From G963556115 sp963675945 (GTDB lineage Bacteria; Planctomycetota; SZUA-567): 64,000 bases of DNA. The stretch spans positions 2,914,001 to 2,978,000 of the forward strand of contig OY780932.1 of assembly GCA_963675945.1 (NCBI GenBank). The letters run 5' to 3'. How positions within the stretch are numbered: position 1 is the first letter of the stretch; each line of letters begins with the position of its first letter. The notes beneath the pieces are model-generated. The model was given only the letters and a program-made list of their open reading frames with translations. It had not been told where the DNA came from and searched no databases. The position numbers and the translations under genes are program-made. Shown here one piece after another: positions 63,532-64,000 of this stretch.

Positions 63532-64000
63532 TGCTGACTCTTGGAATAGATATTGGCTCGACTACCTCAAAAGTTGTAGTACTGGATGCTGCCGGTAAGG
63601 TTGTTGAGAGTAAGATAACCCCTACTGGTGCCAGCCCGGCTTCTACCGGTGAAGCGCTTATTGCCGAGCTTTCGGGCAAGCATAGCATCGCAAAGGTATA
63701 TTCAACAGGCTATGGACGATCGTTGATAGCCTGTGCCGATAAACGCCTTACCGAGATAACCTGTCATGCTGTCGGGGTAAATTGTCTGCATCCTACAGCA
63801 ATTGGGGTTATTGATATCGGTGGACAGGACAGTAAAGCGATACACCTTGCTCCCGACGGCTCAGTACTGGATTTTGCAATGAATGACAAGTGCGCAGCTG
63901 GTACAGGAAGTTTTCTGGATAATATTGCCCGTAAGTTTGACATAAGCTATCCCGCCATGCTCGAATACTATGAGCATTCTGATAAACGTGTTAATATTAA
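63531..64000 (+). CDS. 2-hydroxyacyl-CoA dehydratase activator-like ATPase (partial, runs off window)
   Basis: The ATG at 63531 overlaps the apbE stop in a TAATG junction. The visible 156 residues show the ASKHA ATPase fold of HgdC/BadF-type activators: GIDIGSTTSK, VIDIGGQDSKAI and the NDKCAAGTGSFLD motif, whose Cys helps bind a [4Fe-4S] cluster between the two subunits of a dimer. These proteins inject one electron into a dehydratase or reductase partner using ATP. The gene continues past base 64000, so whether it is a single-domain or multi-domain activase is unknown. Confidence 0.9.
   Translation, partial: MLTLGIDIGSTTSKVVVLDAAGKVVESKITPTGASPASTGEALIAELSGKHSIAKVYSTGYGRSLIACADKRLTEITCHAVGVNCLHPTAIGVIDIGGQDSKAIHLAPDGSVLDFAMNDKCAAGTGSFLDNIARKFDISYPAMLEYYEHSDKRVNI

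Overview
The window looks like chromosomal DNA of a diderm, probably anaerobic bacterium of moderate GC content. Evidence for an outer membrane is two classical autotransporters whose barrels end in aromatic Phe, an AsmA-like protein and several signal peptides. Evidence for anaerobic metabolism is an Rnf complex, an EFR1-type flavodoxin/ferredoxin and the activator of a 2-hydroxyacyl-CoA dehydratase type enzyme. The mix of PurS-PurL fusion, BshC, single-chain glycyl-tRNA synthetase and repetitive YTV-like Cys-rich protein fits the PVC superphylum, with Lentisphaerota/Victivallales as my best guess. This placement is an inference; no rRNA is present to prove it.

Layout. 1-2383: HTH-cupin regulator and an acyl-CoA synthetase, closed by a strong terminator. 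2419-17190: accessory region with two autotransporters. The first has lost its signal peptide; the second is a 3278-residue repeat protein. They share nearly the same C-terminal barrel and the same terminator type, and an IS200-like element plus the left end of a second copy lie between them. 17191-27281: purine module (PurSL, SPFH protein, single-domain PurH) followed by a zinc-ribbon protein and a large cyclic-nucleotide-binding-domain protein. 27282-34565 (minus): PAP2 phosphatase, AsmA-like protein, EFR1 ferredoxin, serine acetyltransferase. 34912-37947: exported Asp-box/TPR protein. 38064-44512 (minus): GT2 and BshC (coupled), two CNNM/CorC-like proteins (coupled), an unlisted 41-residue basic protein, and glycyl-tRNA synthetase. 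44760-51922 (mostly plus): short MetH, a Cys-motif protein, a secreted HExxH peptidase (minus), a YTV-like Cys-rich exported protein, a thioredoxin-CcdA fusion and MntP. 52018-57904 (minus): rnfE-A-B-C-D followed by a lipoprotein where RnfG might be expected. 58069-59061 (minus): an orphan. 59479-64000: nifS, two PilZ genes, nifU, apbE and the start of a dehydratase activator.

How the genes may work together. Fe-S assembly (NifS/NifU), flavin transfer (ApbE) and the Rnf complex form one redox theme, because Rnf needs many Fe-S clusters and covalent FMN. Serine acetyltransferase, BshC and MetH point to sulfur amino acid and low-molecular-weight thiol metabolism. The most unusual arrangements are the c-di-GMP receptor (PilZ) genes inside the Fe-S cluster operon, the Rnf cluster without a recognisable RnfG, the autotransporter pair with swapped passengers, and the small basic protein beside glyS. 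I found no tRNA, rRNA, CRISPR array or recognisable riboswitch.
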